A stretch of DNA of 64,000 nt, from NCBI RefSeq assembly GCF_033705735.1, contig NZ_CP131130.1, positions 2,173,001-2,237,000 on the forward strand, read 5' to 3'. The stretch comes from Shinella zoogloeoides. Its GTDB lineage: Bacteria > Pseudomonadota > Alphaproteobacteria > Rhizobiales > Rhizobiaceae. Numbering within the stretch: position 1 is the stretch's first letter; every line of letters starts with the position of its first letter. The notes beneath the pieces were generated by a model. It searched no databases, was not told the DNA's origin, and worked only from the letters and a program-made list of their open reading frames with translations. Positions 43,912 to 52,138 of the stretch are shown here, one piece after another. The translations under genes were made by a program, and so were the position numbers.

Positions 43912-44340
43912 TCAACCTTCGAGACCGGCCGAAGCCTTGCTGCGCGTGACGATGCCGTCCATGCAGCGGGCCTTGTCGAGCCCCTCGCCTTCGCAGACCG
44001 GCGCATCGTTGATCAGCAGGTTCTTCACCCCTTCGCACTTGATGCCCGGCACGTCGAACTGGCGCACCTTCGACTTGCCGGCCGGCAGGTCGCGGAAATC
44101 GAGCAGCGCCAGCCGCTCGACCGTGCCCTTGTCGTTGAAGATCACGAATTCGAAAGAGACCTTCGAAACGTTCTGCTGAAAGCCGTTCGCTGCGACGAAG
44201 GTGAAGAGGCAGCCCTTCTGCGAGGCGGCAAGCGCATTGAGCTCGACATCCAGCCCCTTGGGCGCGGCTTCCTGTGCGGCCGCGCCGGAGACGGCGGCGG
44301 CTGCGAGCATCGACGAGAGAAGAAGGGTGCGTACGATCAT
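43912..44340 (-). CDS. Small periplasmic protein upstream of tonB, function unknown
   Basis: 142 aa with a clear signal peptide (MIVRTLLLSSMLAAAAVSGAAAQ). The mature protein has four Cys that could form disulphides (GCLFTF, IKCEGV, PVCEGE, ARCMDG). It precedes tonB by 45 bp in the same direction and starts opposite hmuS across the shared iron-regulated promoter. The position suggests a helper in TonB-dependent uptake, but I do not recognise a described function. Confidence 0.75.
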   Translation of the reverse strand: MIVRTLLLSSMLAAAAVSGAAAQEAAPKGLDVELNALAASQKGCLFTFVAANGFQQNVSKVSFEFVIFNDKGTVERLALLDFRDLPAGKSKVRQFDVPGIKCEGVKNLLINDAPVCEGEGLDKARCMDGIVTRSKASAGLEG

Positions 44341-44399
44341 GGCTTGCCTGTTCGTGTTTTCGGTCCGGACGTCGGTTCCGGCGTCTCACAAAATTAACA

Positions 44400-44452
44400 T
44401 GAGTTTGCCAGTCCTGTATTGCGCCTATAGATAAATATGAGTAAGCAAGTCA
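44400..44452. promoter_or_regulatory. Iron-responsive boxes in the tonB-hmuS divergent promoter
   Basis: TGA-GTAAGCAAG-TCA at 44438-44452 is an exact TGA-N9-TCA IRO pattern facing hmuS. TGA-GTTTGCCAG-TCC at 44400-44414 is a one-mismatch copy nearer the tonB side. Such boxes are the predicted RirA targets in rhizobia; haem-uptake and tonB genes are standard members of that regulon. Confidence 0.65.
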
Positions 44453-44559
44453 AGATAGTAAACGCCAAATTCCCCCGCAACTCCCTGTTCCGCCGAGAAA
44501 AACGGACCAGCGGGAGCAGCAGGAAAATGGCCATGAACATTTGAATGAAGGCCGCGACC

Positions 44560-45606
44560 ATGACCGACACGACCCGACCGACACCCGCCGAAATCCGCGC
44601 CTTCCGTGCGGAAAACCCCAAGATGCGCGAGCGTGACATCGCTGCCCAGCTCGGTATTTCGGAGGCTGCGCTCGTCGCGGCCGAGGTCGGGCTCACCGCG
44701 ATCCGCATCGACGGCAGCGCCAATCGCTTCCTCGAGCGTGCCGAAGCCCTCGGCGAGATCATGGCGCTGACCCGCAACGAGAGCGTCGTGCACGAGAAGA
44801 TCGGCGTGTTCGAGAAGGTCACCACCGGCAAGCACGCCTCGATCGTGCTCGGCGAGAATATCGACCTGCGCATCTTCCCCGGCACCTGGGCCCATGGCTT
44901 CGCCGTAACGAAGACCGACGGCGAGCAGGTCCGCCGCAGCCTGCAGTTCTTCGACAAGGCCGGCGACGCCGTGCACAAGGTCCACCTTCGCCCGGCCTCC
45001 AACCTCGAAGCCTACGAGGCCATCGTCTCCGACTTCCGCCTGGAGGACCAGTCGCAGGAATTCGTCGAAGTCGTCTCGGAGAAGACCGTCGAGACCGGCC
45101 CGGTCGATGTGGCGGCGCTGCGCGAGAACTGGAGCGCCATGACGGATACGCACCAGTTCTTCGGCATGCTGCGCAAGCTGAAGATCGCCCGCCAGGACGC
45201 CGTGCGCAGCGTCGGCGAGGATTTCGCCCGCCAGGTGCGCGCCGATGCTGTCAGCGAACTGCTGCGCGCCTCGGCCGAGCGCGACGCCGAGATCATGTGC
45301 TTCGCCGGCAATCACGGCACGATCCAGATCCACACCGGCCCGGTGAAGAACATCCAGCCGATGGGTCCCTGGCTCAACGTGATGGATCCCACCTTCCACA
45401 TGCACCTGCGCACCGACCACATCGTCGAGTGCTGGGTCGTCCGCAAGCCGACCAGCGACGGGCACGTCACCTCGCTCGAAGCCTATGACGCGAGCGGCGA
45501 GATGATCGTCCAGTTCTTCGGCAAGCGGAAGGAAGGCATGAGCGAGCGCGCCGACTGGCGCGAGATCCTCGACGGCCTGCCGCGCCCCGACAGCGCCGCC
45601 GCCTGA
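44560..45606 (+). CDS. hmuS: Haem-degrading/haem-transfer protein HmuS
   Basis: 348 aa, HmuS/HemS family with the internal duplication typical of it (two related halves: VVHEKIGVFEKVTTGKHASI and EIMCFAGNHGTIQIHTGPVK, each followed by a haem-domain stretch). Cytoplasmic; receives imported haem and, in rhizobia, may help release its iron. The ATG at 44560 is preferred over 44545 because GAAGG lies just upstream. First gene of hmuSTUV, behind an iron box. Confidence 0.93.
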   Translation: MTDTTRPTPAEIRAFRAENPKMRERDIAAQLGISEAALVAAEVGLTAIRIDGSANRFLERAEALGEIMALTRNESVVHEKIGVFEKVTTGKHASIVLGENIDLRIFPGTWAHGFAVTKTDGEQVRRSLQFFDKAGDAVHKVHLRPASNLEAYEAIVSDFRLEDQSQEFVEVVSEKTVETGPVDVAALRENWSAMTDTHQFFGMLRKLKIARQDAVRSVGEDFARQVRADAVSELLRASAERDAEIMCFAGNHGTIQIHTGPVKNIQPMGPWLNVMDPTFHMHLRTDHIVECWVVRKPTSDGHVTSLEAYDASGEMIVQFFGKRKEGMSERADWREILDGLPRPDSAAA

Positions 45607-45647
45607 AGACGAGCACCATCAGGGACCACGACCCAAGGATTACGATC

Positions 45648-46598
45648 ATGAGCAAGAGCTTCGATCTGCGCCGCGCCCGCCCGTGGGAAGTGGCCCTCAC
45701 CGTCTTCGCGCTTTCCGCCCCGCTGCTGGCGACCTTCACCCTGCCCGTCGACGGCGGCTTCGTCCGCAAGGCGGCCGCGCAGGACATGCAGAAGGTCGAC
45801 ACGTCGAAGCTGGTGACGATCGGCGGCGCGGTGACGGAAATCGTCTATGCGCTCGGCGAGGGCGAGCGGATCGTCGCGCGCGATTCCACCAGCATGTATC
45901 CCGAAGAGGCGCTGAAGCTGCCGGATGTCGGCTACATGCGCGCCCTCTCGCCGGAAGGCGTCATCGCTGTCAATCCCACCGCGCTCCTCGCGGTGGAAGG
46001 CAGCGGCCCGGCCGATGCGCTGGCCGTGCTGAAAAGCGCAGGCATTCCCTTCGAGACCGTGCCGGAAGGCTATGACCGCGCCGCGATCCTCAGGAAGATC
46101 GATGTCGTCGGCAATTTCCTCGGCGTGCCGGAAAAGGCGAAGGCGCTGGAAGAGAAGGTCGGCGCCGAACTCGACGGCGCCATCGCCGATGCCGCCAAGC
46201 GGCCGGAAAGCGAGCGCAAGCGCGTGCTCTTCATCCTGAGCTTCCAGAACGGCCGCATCATGGCCGCCGGCAACCACACGGCCGCCGACGGCATCATCGG
46301 CCTTGCCGGCGCGATCAACGCCACCGAAGGCACCTTCGACGGCTACAAGCCGCTCACCGACGAGGCGGTCATCAACGCCAAGCCCGACGTCGTCATGGTC
46401 ATGACGCGCCCGGGCGCAGGCAGCACGGACGAGGAAGTGCTCGCCCATCCCGCCATCGCCGTGACGCCGGCCGGCAAGAACAAGACGGTCCTGCGCATGA
46501 ACAGCCTGCACCTGCTCGGCTTCGGCCCGCGCACCGCCTCGGCCGTCAGCGACCTCAACAAAGAACTCTACGGCAAGCCCGGTAATGTCTCTCAATGA
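45648..46598 (+). CDS. hmuT: Haem ABC transporter periplasmic binding protein
   Basis: 316 aa, class III binding protein (BtuF/HmuT fold). A long N-terminal signal region (hydrophobic ALTVFALSAPLLATFTLPV, then AAAQ) is followed by LVTIGGAVTEIVYALGEGER, DVGYMRALSPEGVIAVNPTA and the connecting helix. It delivers haem to HmuUV. It overlaps hmuU by 14 bp, so the two are coupled. Confidence 0.92.
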   Translation: MSKSFDLRRARPWEVALTVFALSAPLLATFTLPVDGGFVRKAAAQDMQKVDTSKLVTIGGAVTEIVYALGEGERIVARDSTSMYPEEALKLPDVGYMRALSPEGVIAVNPTALLAVEGSGPADALAVLKSAGIPFETVPEGYDRAAILRKIDVVGNFLGVPEKAKALEEKVGAELDGAIADAAKRPESERKRVLFILSFQNGRIMAAGNHTAADGIIGLAGAINATEGTFDGYKPLTDEAVINAKPDVVMVMTRPGAGSTDEEVLAHPAIAVTPAGKNKTVLRMNSLHLLGFGPRTASAVSDLNKELYGKPGNVSQ

Positions 46599-47706
46599 CG
46601 CCATGCGCGGCCCGGTCGCACGCAGGCCCTTCCTGATGCGCGCCGCCGGCGGGCAGGCGGCCGGTGACCGCACCGCGATCGCCCGCCTCACCCTCTGTCT
46701 CCTCGTCATCCTGTCGGTCGCCGCGATCGCACTGTCCATCGCCACCGGCGCGTCGGACGCATCCGCGGTCAATGTCATCGGCGCGCTCCTCACCGGCGCG
46801 GAAGACACCGCGCTCAGCATGCGCGACCGCATCATCGTCTTCGACATCCGCATGCCGCGCGCCCTGCTCGGCTTCCTGATCGGCGCGGCGCTCGCCATGT
46901 CGGGCGCCGTCATGCAGGGCCTCTTCCGCAATCCGCTCGCCGATCCCGGCCTCGTCGGCATCTCCTCGGGCTCGGCACTCGGCGCGGTGCTGATGATCGT
47001 GCTCGGCGGCAGCCTGCCGGCCGGCCTCATGCTGGCGCTCGGCGCCTATGCGCTGCCGCTTGCCGCCTTCCTCGGCGGGCTTCTGACGACGCTGCTGCTC
47101 TACCAGATCGCCACGCGCGGCGGGCAGACCTCCGTCGCCACCATGCTGCTCGCCGGCATCGCCATCGCGGCCCTTGCCGGCGCCGTCACCGGCATCCTCA
47201 TCTACATGGCCGACGACAAGCAGCTGCGCGACGTCACCTTCTGGAGCCTCGGCTCGCTCTCGGGTATGACCTGGACGAAGCTTCTCGCCGCCGGCCCGAT
47301 CATCCTCGTCGCCCTCCTCGTCGTGCCTTTCCTGTCGCGCGGGCTCAACGCCATCACCCTTGGCGAGGCCGCCGCCTTCCATATGGGCGTCAAGGTGCAG
47401 CGGCTGAAATACACCGCGGTCGTCGCCGTGGCGGGCGCCGTCGGCGCCTCGGTCGCCGTCAGCGGCGGCATCGGCTTCGTCGGCATCGTGGTGCCGCACC
47501 TGCTGCGCATCGTCATAGGGCCGGACCATCGCTACCTGCTGCCGGCCTCCGCGCTGCTCGGCGGCGTGCTGATGCTCGGGGCGGACATGCTGGCGCGCAC
47601 CATCGTCGCCCCCGCGGAACTGCCCATCGGCATCATCACGGCGCTGGCCGGCGCGCCCTTCTTCCTCTGGGTGCTGCTGCGCGACCGCACGCGGAACGGC
47701 TGGTAG
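46585..47706 (+). CDS. hmuU: Haem ABC transporter permease
   Basis: 373 aa FecCD-type permease with about ten helices. Signatures are IRMPRALLGFLIGAALAMSG, GAVMQGLFRNPLADPGLVGI and GGIGFVGIVVPHLLRIVIGP. The first 40 or so residues are a cytoplasmic extension (RRPFLMRAAGGQAAGDRTAI). The start overlaps the hmuT end; the next in-frame ATG is at 46603. The hmuV gene starts 7 bp downstream. Confidence 0.93.
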   Translation: MSLNDAMRGPVARRPFLMRAAGGQAAGDRTAIARLTLCLLVILSVAAIALSIATGASDASAVNVIGALLTGAEDTALSMRDRIIVFDIRMPRALLGFLIGAALAMSGAVMQGLFRNPLADPGLVGISSGSALGAVLMIVLGGSLPAGLMLALGAYALPLAAFLGGLLTTLLLYQIATRGGQTSVATMLLAGIAIAALAGAVTGILIYMADDKQLRDVTFWSLGSLSGMTWTKLLAAGPIILVALLVVPFLSRGLNAITLGEAAAFHMGVKVQRLKYTAVVAVAGAVGASVAVSGGIGFVGIVVPHLLRIVIGPDHRYLLPASALLGGVLMLGADMLARTIVAPAELPIGIITALAGAPFFLWVLLRDRTRNGW

Positions 47707-47713
47707 GACGGAA

Positions 47714-48502
47714 ATGATCGCTGCAAGGAACCTCACGGTCAGCCTTTCCGGCAAGACCATCGTTCACGGCGTATCGCTGCAGGCGAAGGCCGGGGAGCTG
47801 ACCGCGATCGTCGGCCCCAACGGCTCGGGCAAGACGACGATGCTGAAGGCCGTCGCGGGCGAGCTTTCGAGCAAGGGCGACATCACCCTCAACGGCCACG
47901 ACATCCGCGCGCTCGAGCCCTGGCAGCTCGCCATCAAGCGTGCCGTACTGCCGCAGGCCGCGACCATCGCCTTTCCCTTCACCGTGCGCGAGATCGTCCG
48001 CCTCGGCCTGACCGTCGGCCCGAACCGCCATGCCGACCGCATCGACGCCATCACCGCCGAGGCGCTTCGCGCCGTCGACCTCTCGGGCTTTGCCGGGCGG
48101 CTCTATCAGGAGCTTTCCGGCGGCGAGCAGCAGCGCGTGCAGCTTGCCCGCGTGCTCTCCCAGATCTGGGAGCCAGTCCTCGACGGCGAGCCTTGCTTCC
48201 TAATGCTCGACGAGCCGGTCTCGGCGCTCGACATCCGCCACCAGCTCACCATAATGCAGCTCGCCCGCCGCTATTGCGAAAACGGCGGCGGGGTGATCGC
48301 CGTCATGCACGACCTCAACCTCACCGCCATGTTCGCCGACCACATGGTGATGATGAAGGCCGGCCGCATCGAGCGGGCGGGACGCCCGGCCGATGTCATG
48401 ACGGACGATGCGATGGAAGCCGTCTTCGGCTGCCGCATGCGCATCAACGGCGTGCCCGAAGCGGGCGTGCCCTTCGTGCTGCCCCATACCGCTTCGGCCT
48501 GA
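47714..48502 (+). CDS. hmuV: Haem ABC transporter ATPase
   Basis: 262 aa, one ABC domain: Walker A GPNGSGKTTML, signature LSGGEQQRVQLARVLSQIWE, Walker B LMLDEPVSALD, switch His in AVMHDLNLTAMFAD. Provides energy for haem import with HmuU. Last gene of hmuSTUV; no terminator stands out before the stress-promoter of the next gene. Confidence 0.94.
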   Translation: MIAARNLTVSLSGKTIVHGVSLQAKAGELTAIVGPNGSGKTTMLKAVAGELSSKGDITLNGHDIRALEPWQLAIKRAVLPQAATIAFPFTVREIVRLGLTVGPNRHADRIDAITAEALRAVDLSGFAGRLYQELSGGEQQRVQLARVLSQIWEPVLDGEPCFLMLDEPVSALDIRHQLTIMQLARRYCENGGGVIAVMHDLNLTAMFADHMVMMKAGRIERAGRPADVMTDDAMEAVFGCRMRINGVPEAGVPFVLPHTASA

Positions 48503-48529
48503 CGTTCCAGCGTCCTGGAGCAGATCCAG

Positions 48530-48554
48530 GGAACCTTTTGCGACATTGCACGTT
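48530..48554 (+). promoter_or_regulatory. EcfG-type general-stress promoter before the DUF883 gene
   Basis: GGAAC (48530-48534), 16 nt, then CGTT (48551-48554), the alphaproteobacterial sigma-EcfG consensus with canonical spacing. About 85 bp upstream of the DUF883 start, and the sigma factor is encoded 3 kb away. Confidence 0.82.
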
Positions 48555-48638
48555 TTCTGCCCCGGAAGACCGTTCCGCCAAGGGGGTGGAGCGCAGTTCG
48601 GCCCGCGAACACGCGGGCGACCGCAAAGGAGAAACGGC

Positions 48639-49037
48639 ATGGCCAACGGAATGTTTTCATCCCGCAGCAAGAACCTCAAAAACGGGCTCAAGGACGAAGC
48701 CCAGGCCGTCGAGGACCAGATCACGGAACTGCGCGAGGAAATCGCCTCGCTCGCCCGCCTGCTCGCCGACGACGCCTCGAAGGGGGCAGGAAACATCCGC
48801 AAGAAGGCCCGGGCGGCCAAGGCCGAGATGAGCGATGCCGCGCACGGCCTGAAGGACCGCGCGGAAAGCGACTTCCGCGACATGATCGCCGCCGGCGAGG
48901 ACATCCTCTCCGAGCTCCAGTCCCGCTACCAGGATTCCGGCCGCATGGCCCGCAAGGCCGTCAAGGAACATCCGCTGACGACGCTCGGCGTTGCCGCCGC
49001 CGCCGGCTTCCTGTTGGCCGCACTGCTGCGGCGCTGA
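48639..49037 (+). CDS. DUF883 (ElaB/YqjD-like) membrane-anchored stress protein
   Basis: 132 aa. Amphipathic helical body (EAQAVEDQITELREEIASLA, ARAAKAEMSDAAHGLKDRAE) and one C-terminal transmembrane helix (TTLGVAAAAGFLLAALLRR), the ElaB/YqjD pattern. Such proteins associate with the inner membrane and ribosomes in stationary phase. The GGAAC-N16-CGTT promoter upstream puts it under EcfG control. AAGGAG precedes the ATG at 48639. Confidence 0.85.
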   Translation: MANGMFSSRSKNLKNGLKDEAQAVEDQITELREEIASLARLLADDASKGAGNIRKKARAAKAEMSDAAHGLKDRAESDFRDMIAAGEDILSELQSRYQDSGRMARKAVKEHPLTTLGVAAAAGFLLAALLRR

Positions 49038-49099
49038 TCCATCCCTTCACGATCCAGGGACGCGCCTGCGTCCCCCCACTTCCGCGGAGCACACAAGGC

Positions 49100-49531
49100 A
49101 TGCTGTCACTGGGGGCCATTCTCGTGCAAAATCTCGTCACCCGCGTCACGGACCGGGTGGAGGAAACGGTGGACAGCGCCCGGCGCAACGCGATTGGCGG
49201 CCTGATCGCCGGCGTGCTGCTCGTCACCGCCTATGTGCTGGCCGTCGTCGGCGGCGCGGTGCTGCTGGCCGAGCGCTACGGCACGGCGCCGGCCCTCTTC
49301 GGCCTTGCCGGCGGCTTCCTCCTGCTGGCCATCATCGTGCTCGTCGTTGTCGCCGCCCGCAACAGGCGGGAGCGGGAACTGCGCCGCATCCGCCGGCAGC
49401 AACTCGCCGCGCGCCGCGACCTGATGGCCGCGGCCGCCAGCGTCGCCACGCAAAAGCCCTTTGCCGCAACGGCTGTGGCGCTTGCCCTCGGCTTCCTGCT
49501 CGCGCCGAAATCGCGCCGCGACGACGACTGA
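49100..49531 (+). CDS. Small membrane protein (holin-superfamily-like), stress cluster
   Basis: 143 aa with two adjacent helices (IGGLIAGVLLVTAYVLAVVG, LFGLAGGFLLLAIIVLVVVA) and a basic cytoplasmic stretch (RRERELRRIRRQQLAARR), then a third short hydrophobic segment (ATAVALALGFLLAP). Resembles the phage-holin-3-6/YqjE-type proteins that accompany DUF883 genes. Lies 62 bp after the DUF883 gene, probably in the same stress-induced transcript. Function unknown. Confidence 0.78.
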   Translation: MLSLGAILVQNLVTRVTDRVEETVDSARRNAIGGLIAGVLLVTAYVLAVVGGAVLLAERYGTAPALFGLAGGFLLLAIIVLVVVAARNRRERELRRIRRQQLAARRDLMAAAASVATQKPFAATAVALALGFLLAPKSRRDDD

Positions 49532-49604
49532 CGGTCCCCCGAGATTTCCGACAGGAGAACCGTGCGCCCGAACGGGCGCACAATGCCATTGCGTTTCCCT
49601 GAAA

Positions 49605-51110
49605 CTACAGCGGCATCCGCACGACGGCGGTCACACCTTTCGGCAGGTATTCGACATGCACGCTGCTGCCGAGGATCTTGTCGAGGCTGCGCTCGATCAG
49701 CACGGAGCCGAAGCCGCGGCGCCCGTTCGGATTGACCGGCGGCCCGCCGACCTCGTGCCAGGTCATGTTGAGCACGCGGCGGCCCTCTTCGTTGACGATA
49801 CGCGCCGTGATCACCACCTTGCCGGTGGCGACCGAGAGCGCCCCGTATTTGCGGGCATTGGTGGCAAGCTCGTGCAGCACGAGGCCGAGGCCGACGGCCT
49901 CGTCCGGCCCCAGTTCCACCTCGTCCTTGTGGATCTCGACCTGGCTCTCGTAATCGAGCGCATAGGGCATGATCTGCTTCTGCAGCAGCATCTTGAGATG
50001 GATGACGCCCCATTCGTGATCGCTGAGCAGCCCATGCGCCTCGGAAAGCGATTGCAGGCGGCCGGCGAAGGCATCCATGAACTCCACCGGATCGCTCGTC
50101 TGGCGAAGGGTCTGGCGGGCGAGCGACTGCAGCATGGCAAGCGTGTTCTTGACGCGATGGTTCAATTCGCGCAGCAGGAGCCGCGTGCGCTCGGAGGCGA
50201 GCTGCCCGTCGGTGACGTCGACATTGATGCCGAGGAAGAGGGTCGGCTTGCCTTCCGCGTCCCATTCATGCACCCGGCCGCGGCCGAGCAGCCAGCGGCC
50301 CGACTTGGACGCACGGAACAGGCCGTCATATTCCTTGCCGGTGGCGAGCGCATTGCGCAGGCGGTCGATGGTCGTCTTGCGGTCGGCGGGGTGGACCGCG
50401 CCGAAGAAGGTGCGTGCGCTCATCGGCCGCGTCGAACGGAAGCCCAGCATGCGGTGGAAGGTCTCGTTACCCGACACGATGCCTGTCGAGAGGTCCCACA
50501 TCCAGCTCGCCACATTGGCGGCGTCGAGCGCCAGCGCATGGCGCTTCTCGTCACGCGACAGGACCTCGGCGGCCAGCATGCGCCGCCGCGCCTCTTCCTT
50601 CTGACGGATCAGGACGCCAGCGAGCGAGGCGAGCCTTGCGAGCTGCGGCAGAAGGGTGTCGGCAGCAGCCGTGCGGGCCTTCCTGTCGGCGACGGCGACC
50701 GTGCCGATGGGCTGGCCGTCCATCACGATCGGCGCACCCGCATAGAAGCGGACGTGCGCCTCGCCGCTGACGCTCGGCAGGCTGGAAAAGCGGGGATCCC
50801 TGGACGCATCGGCCACCATGAGCGGCGGCGCGCCCTTTTCCGCCAGCATCCGTGCGCAAAAGGTCTCCTGTGAGGGAAAGCGGATCTCCGGCGTGCCGCG
50901 GCGCGCCAGGAACCATTGGTCCGTCTGGCCGAGAATGGTGACGAAGGCCATGGGAGTGTCGGCAAGGCCGGCAGCAAGGCCGGCGATGTCGTCGAAATCG
51001 GGATCGGGGCCAAGAAAGACCGGCATGGCGGCTTGCAGCGCCGCAAGCCGTTCCGGCGCGCCGAGAACCGCAGCTACACCGGTCGGCAATGGCTGAGCGT
51101 TGTCCTTCAT
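49605..51110 (-). CDS. Soluble HWE/HisKA_2 sensor kinase of the general stress response
   Basis: 501 aa, no membrane segment. GAF-like domain at residues about 30-170 (FVTILGQTDQWFLARRG; FYAGAPIVMDGQPIGTVAVA), PAS at 190-315 (VASWMWDLSTGIVSGNETFH), then an HWE-type histidine kinase. The phospho-His box is LRELNHRVKNTLAMLQSLAR, the N box is LHELATNARKYGAL, and the G box is NGRRGFGSVLIERSL. HWE kinases phosphorylate PhyR to start the stress response. It sits next to ecfG-nepR-phyR. Its signal is unknown; the GAF-PAS input suggests redox, light or a small ligand. Confidence 0.9.
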   Translation of the reverse strand: MKDNAQPLPTGVAAVLGAPERLAALQAAMPVFLGPDPDFDDIAGLAAGLADTPMAFVTILGQTDQWFLARRGTPEIRFPSQETFCARMLAEKGAPPLMVADASRDPRFSSLPSVSGEAHVRFYAGAPIVMDGQPIGTVAVADRKARTAAADTLLPQLARLASLAGVLIRQKEEARRRMLAAEVLSRDEKRHALALDAANVASWMWDLSTGIVSGNETFHRMLGFRSTRPMSARTFFGAVHPADRKTTIDRLRNALATGKEYDGLFRASKSGRWLLGRGRVHEWDAEGKPTLFLGINVDVTDGQLASERTRLLLRELNHRVKNTLAMLQSLARQTLRQTSDPVEFMDAFAGRLQSLSEAHGLLSDHEWGVIHLKMLLQKQIMPYALDYESQVEIHKDEVELGPDEAVGLGLVLHELATNARKYGALSVATGKVVITARIVNEEGRRVLNMTWHEVGGPPVNPNGRRGFGSVLIERSLDKILGSSVHVEYLPKGVTAVVRMPL

Positions 51111-51228
51111 GCCCTTTGGTAGGCGATTCCACGTCCGATTTCACCCGCCATGCGAGCAAATGGATGTATTTTCGCCGTTCCCCCTCAATCTTTCCGCCGC
51201 CCGCCACGATGACGGGCGGCTTTTGCCA

Positions 51229-51783
51229 TCAGGATGCGAATGCACGAGAGGTGATCGGCGCGGACACGGCGTCCGGACCGTAGTCACTTTCGCCGCTGAC
51301 CTGCAGAAGCTCCTGCAGGCGCTGGCGGGCACGGTTGACCCGGCTCTTGATCGTGCCGAGGGCGCAGCCGCAGATTTCCGCCGCCTCCTCGTAGGAAAAG
51401 CCCGAAGCGCCGACGAGGATGATGGCCTCGCGCTGTTCGTCCGGCAGCTTTTCCAGCGCCTTCTTGAAATCCTGCATGTCCAGCGAGCCGTACTGGGAGG
51501 GGTGCTGGGCGAGGTTCTCGGTGAAGATGCCGTCGGAATCCTGCACCTCGCGACCGCGCTTGCGCAGCTTGCTGTAGAGTTCGTTGCGCAGGATCGTGAA
51601 GAGCCAGGCCTTCATGTTCGTGCCCATCTCGAACTGCTCCTGCTTCGCCCAGGCTTTCATGATCGTGTCCTGCACGAGATCGTCCGCCTGGTCGTGGCGG
51701 CCGATCAGCGAAATGGCGAAGGCACGCAGGCTCGGCAGAACGGCCAGCAGTTCTCGTTTGAAATTGGTCTGGTCCCTGTCCAT
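51229..51783 (-). CDS. ecfG: General stress sigma factor EcfG (RpoE-like)
   Basis: 184-aa ECF sigma factor. Region 2: LPSLRAFAISLIGRHDQADD, LVQDTIMKAWAKQEQFEMG, MKAWLFTILRNELYSKLR. Region 4: LEKLPDEQREAIILVGASGF, SYEEAAEICGCALGTIKSRV. This is the sigma-EcfG/ECF15 group, which reads GGAAC-N16/17-CGTT promoters. It starts at the ATG at 51783 (GAGGAAGC upstream), 7 bp after nepR, the classic anti-sigma/sigma pair. Confidence 0.93.
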   Translation of the reverse strand: MDRDQTNFKRELLAVLPSLRAFAISLIGRHDQADDLVQDTIMKAWAKQEQFEMGTNMKAWLFTILRNELYSKLRKRGREVQDSDGIFTENLAQHPSQYGSLDMQDFKKALEKLPDEQREAIILVGASGFSYEEAAEICGCALGTIKSRVNRARQRLQELLQVSGESDYGPDAVSAPITSRAFAS

Positions 51784-51790
51784 TGCTTCC

Positions 51791-51979
51791 TCACTCGGCC
51801 CTTTGCACGCTGTTTTCGACAGCATCCAATTTTTCGAGGAGATCCAGGAACCTCTGGGGAAGCGCCTCATCCTGAACCGAATGGTAGAAGGCGCGAAGCT
51901 TCATCGCGATCTGCCCGTTCGGATCGTCGGGTTTTCTGGAGGACGTCCCCGCCCTCGTCTGCTTTTCAACACTGTTCAC
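51791..51979 (-). CDS. nepR: Anti-sigma factor NepR
   Basis: 62 aa. The NepR core is visible: IAMKLRAFYHSVQDEALPQR, then FLDLLEKLDAVE, two short amphipathic helices that wrap the sigma factor or the PhyR sigma-like domain. The start is a GTG at 51979; an in-frame stop upstream excludes anything longer and no ATG precedes the core. It is divergent from phyR across a 159-bp promoter region. Confidence 0.9.
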   Translation of the reverse strand: MNSVEKQTRAGTSSRKPDDPNGQIAMKLRAFYHSVQDEALPQRFLDLLEKLDAVENSVQRAE

Positions 51980-52034
51980 TCTTGGCCACTTTCATCTTTG
52001 ACGCTCCACGCCCCGGTGAAGATTTCGGCGTGAA

Positions 52035-52091
52035 AATGCCGCCAGGCGAAAAAAGTTCCCTTCCCCGGAACCTAAATTTGATTGCCGCGTT
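52035..52091. promoter_or_regulatory. Divergent EcfG-type promoters of nepR-ecfG and phyR
   Basis: Rightward: GGAAC at 52067-52071, 16 nt, CGTT at 52088-52091, serving phyR (exact consensus). Leftward: GGAAC on the minus strand at 52059-52055, 16 nt, CATT at 52038-52035 (one mismatch), serving nepR-ecfG. The two -35 boxes are only 7 bp apart, so polymerases may compete. The layout gives positive feedback on the stress circuit. Confidence 0.8.
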
Positions 52092-52138
52092 CAAACCGTC
52101 AACTGCCAGTGCAGCAATTCGAGAACAGGGGACAGAAT

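Noticed and set aside
51157..51181. GGAAC on the minus strand upstream of the HWE kinase as an EcfG promoter
   Set aside because: At 16 or 17 nt spacing the -10 would be TTTG or TTGC, too far from CGTT.
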